This document shows positions 5,064 to 6,339 of a DNA stretch of 6,339 bases, piece by piece. This DNA is from Clostridia bacterium. Its GTDB lineage: Bacteria; Bacillota_A; Clostridia; Oscillospirales; Acutalibacteraceae. The first letter of the stretch is position 1; every line of letters starts with the position of its first letter. The stretch spans positions 1-6,339 of the forward strand of contig JAFVTJ010000119.1 in the NCBI GenBank assembly GCA_017503305.1, read 5' to 3'. A program made the position numbers and the translations under genes. The notes under the pieces were generated by a model. That model searched no databases, was not told the origin of the DNA, and worked only from the letters and a program-made list of their open reading frames with translations.

Positions 5064-6339
5064 CTACCCTATCAACCTATAAATTATTTCTATTTCGCCA
5101 ATGCTCTTTTGCTTTTCGGAGCAAAAATCAAAATATAACCCATCAACGTTATGAATATGCGGTAACAGCTTTATAGCTTTATAATTGCAATTGCCGTAAT
5201 CCTCATTTGAAAAGGCGAAATTAACCTTTGCCACCGGCTTGCCGTTAATGCCAATATTAACCTTTCCGTGCGCCGCCATTGTAAGATAAACACTATCAAT
5301 GTCCTTACGCTTTAAAATATCGCCAAGGTCGTAATGCTTTGTAGTAATACTACTGCTTATCGGCAGCTGTGATTGGGTTAAAATATCGTTTTCGTCAAAG
5401 CTTAAAACGGTATCGCTATCGCTCTTAAGACCGGCTACAAAAACTATTCTTTTACCCGAATCGGTACATAAAAATTTAAATGTCCCATTGTGATAAAAAC
5501 CACTTTCAATTTTAATACCTTGCGGTTTTTGCCACAAATAAAACCTTGGCTCTTTGATATCCTTAAGGTCGCACACCAAAATATTATCTTTTGTCACCAA
5601 AAGATAATGGCTTTCGTTACCAACTGCAAAAGCGCTTTCCTTATAAGGCTTTAAATTAAAATTATCAAGGCAACTGCAAATTGGAATAGCACCACCGTTT
5701 ATAGAGGTTATTGCATAAATCGTATCATCGGTTCCAAGCCATAAGGCTTTACCGCCGCAATTGGCGACACTACCCTTATAATTGCAGCCTACAGTCTGCG
5801 AAACCGCACGCGCATCAATACTATCTTTAGCTTTAAAAACCTTATCATTATCGTTTAAAAGCGCAATTGTATTTATGGCCTTGCCCTCTTTTAAGCTGAT
5901 AGCATACGTTTCGTGCTGCTTAAAAGCTAAAATGTCGTCGCCAAGCACCGAAAGAGCGGTAACCTCGTCGGTATCGTTCCCAAGCCTTATTAAGCTGTTC
6001 ACAGGAAAATAGAGCGGATTATCAGAATCGGCAAAATACACCGTGTTTCCATCCTCGCCACCCGCAAAGATAAGCTTTGTGTTATGACGCTTACAACAAG
6101 TTGAATGAACAATTTTACAAAAGCCGTTTTCTATTTCCTTAGAAGCGGTAATCTTTATATTGTTTTCGTTATATAAATCCATAACGGGTATCGCAAACTC
6201 GCCGTCGTCGCCAACGAAATATAAAGCTCCTATTTCGCGGTCTATTACCGCCTTAACGCTTTGTCCGTAAAATTCCTGAGTATCAGTATTGGCATCAGCT
6301 GATATTTCCCACTCAACAAACTGCGAAAAGTTATAATAA
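5064..6339 (-). CDS. Phage-like beta-propeller structural protein, 5'-partial (tentative)
   Basis: The minus-strand frame is open from the window edge to a TAG at 5064-5066, giving at least 424 residues. The first ATG (6180-6182) has no ribosome binding site, and the 52 upstream codons read as good protein (ending ALYFVGDDGEFAIPV), so the true start lies beyond the window. No signal peptide or membrane segment is visible. The protein is rich in short beta-strand and turn units: KLIFAGGEDGNTVYFADSDNPLYFP, ILAFKQHETYAIS, ALWLGTDDTIYAI, YLLVTKDNILVCDL and FKFLCTDSGKRIVFV, which suggests propeller blades. The pattern of FAG..., NPLYFP, then LAFK...Y.I, then FYLWQ, and finally ITTKHYDLGD before the C-terminal strands resembles a conserved propeller family found among phage tail or head-tail connector genes. 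That similarity is from memory and needs a profile search. Its stop is doubled (TAGTAG) and sits 4 nt before the lipoprotein ATG, so the two are surely one transcript. Confidence 0.6.
   Translation of the reverse strand, partial: YYNFSQFVEWEISADANTDTQEFYGQSVKAVIDREIGALYFVGDDGEFAIPVMDLYNENNIKITASKEIENGFCKIVHSTCCKRHNTKLIFAGGEDGNTVYFADSDNPLYFPVNSLIRLGNDTDEVTALSVLGDDILAFKQHETYAISLKEGKAINTIALLNDNDKVFKAKDSIDARAVSQTVGCNYKGSVANCGGKALWLGTDDTIYAITSINGGAIPICSCLDNFNLKPYKESAFAVGNESHYLLVTKDNILVCDLKDIKEPRFYLWQKPQGIKIESGFYHNGTFKFLCTDSGKRIVFVAGLKSDSDTVLSFDENDILTQSQLPISSSITTKHYDLGDILKRKDIDSVYLTMAAHGKVNIGINGKPVAKVNFAFSNEDYGNCNYKAIKLLPHIHNVDGLYFDFCSEKQKSIGEIEIIYRLIG
5583..5608 (-). repeat. 11-bp perfect inverted repeat inside the propeller-like gene
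   Basis: ATTATCTTTTG (5583-5593) and CAAAAGATAAT (5598-5608) are exact reverse complements around a 4-nt loop. In the gene's own mRNA the loop reads GUGA, a GNRA-type tetraloop closed by a G-C pair. The stem is AT-rich and is followed by only four U residues, so it is not a convincing terminator. It encodes the stretch HYLLVTKDN. It may be chance or a folded element in the mRNA. Confidence 0.55.

Noticed and set aside
5782..6012. Plus-strand open frame within the propeller-like gene
   Set aside because: Antisense to a longer coding frame, with no ribosome binding site and no recognisable domain.

Overview
The window looks like part of a low-to-moderate GC Firmicutes chromosome, most likely a gut-type clostridium (Oscillospiraceae or a relative). 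This is inferred from the clostridial style of the glycolytic proteins, the AGGAG-type ribosome binding sites and the palindromes between genes. No taxonomic marker is present, so the assignment is tentative.

Left half (1-3650, + strand): a lower-glycolysis operon in the order pgk - tpiA - gpmI. pgk lacks only its first few codons at the window edge. tpiA and the cofactor-independent phosphoglycerate mutase are complete, with all main catalytic residues visible. The three enzymes cover 1,3-bisphosphoglycerate to 3-phosphoglycerate, interconversion of the triose phosphates, and 3-phosphoglycerate to 2-phosphoglycerate. The usual partners gap (upstream) and eno are not in the window. Both gaps between genes (61 and 69 nt) contain a perfect hairpin with no T-run after it. 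They therefore look like mRNA-processing, stability or dispersed-repeat elements rather than full terminators.

Middle (3602-3650): one strong hairpin lies between gpmI and the converging minus-strand genes. It has a 7-T tract for the minus strand and a weaker TTTCTT for the plus strand, so it probably ends both transcripts.

Right half (3646-6339, - strand): a tightly packed, more AT-rich three-gene unit. In transcription order it holds (1) a long protein open to the window edge that resembles the beta-propeller structural proteins of phage tails or connectors, (2) a lipoprotein with a GHL10 (DUF187) glycosyl-hydrolase-like TIM barrel, and (3) an 80-residue protein with one membrane segment and a coiled coil, of the kind found in clostridial prophage lysis regions. 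Genes 1 and 2 are 4 nt apart; genes 2 and 3 overlap by 8 nt. The cluster reads as the 3' end of a prophage-like or phage-derived module, with a cell-wall glycosidase-type lipoprotein where a phage endolysin would usually sit. That arrangement is the most interesting thing here. No integrase, attachment site, CRISPR array, tRNA or rRNA is visible.
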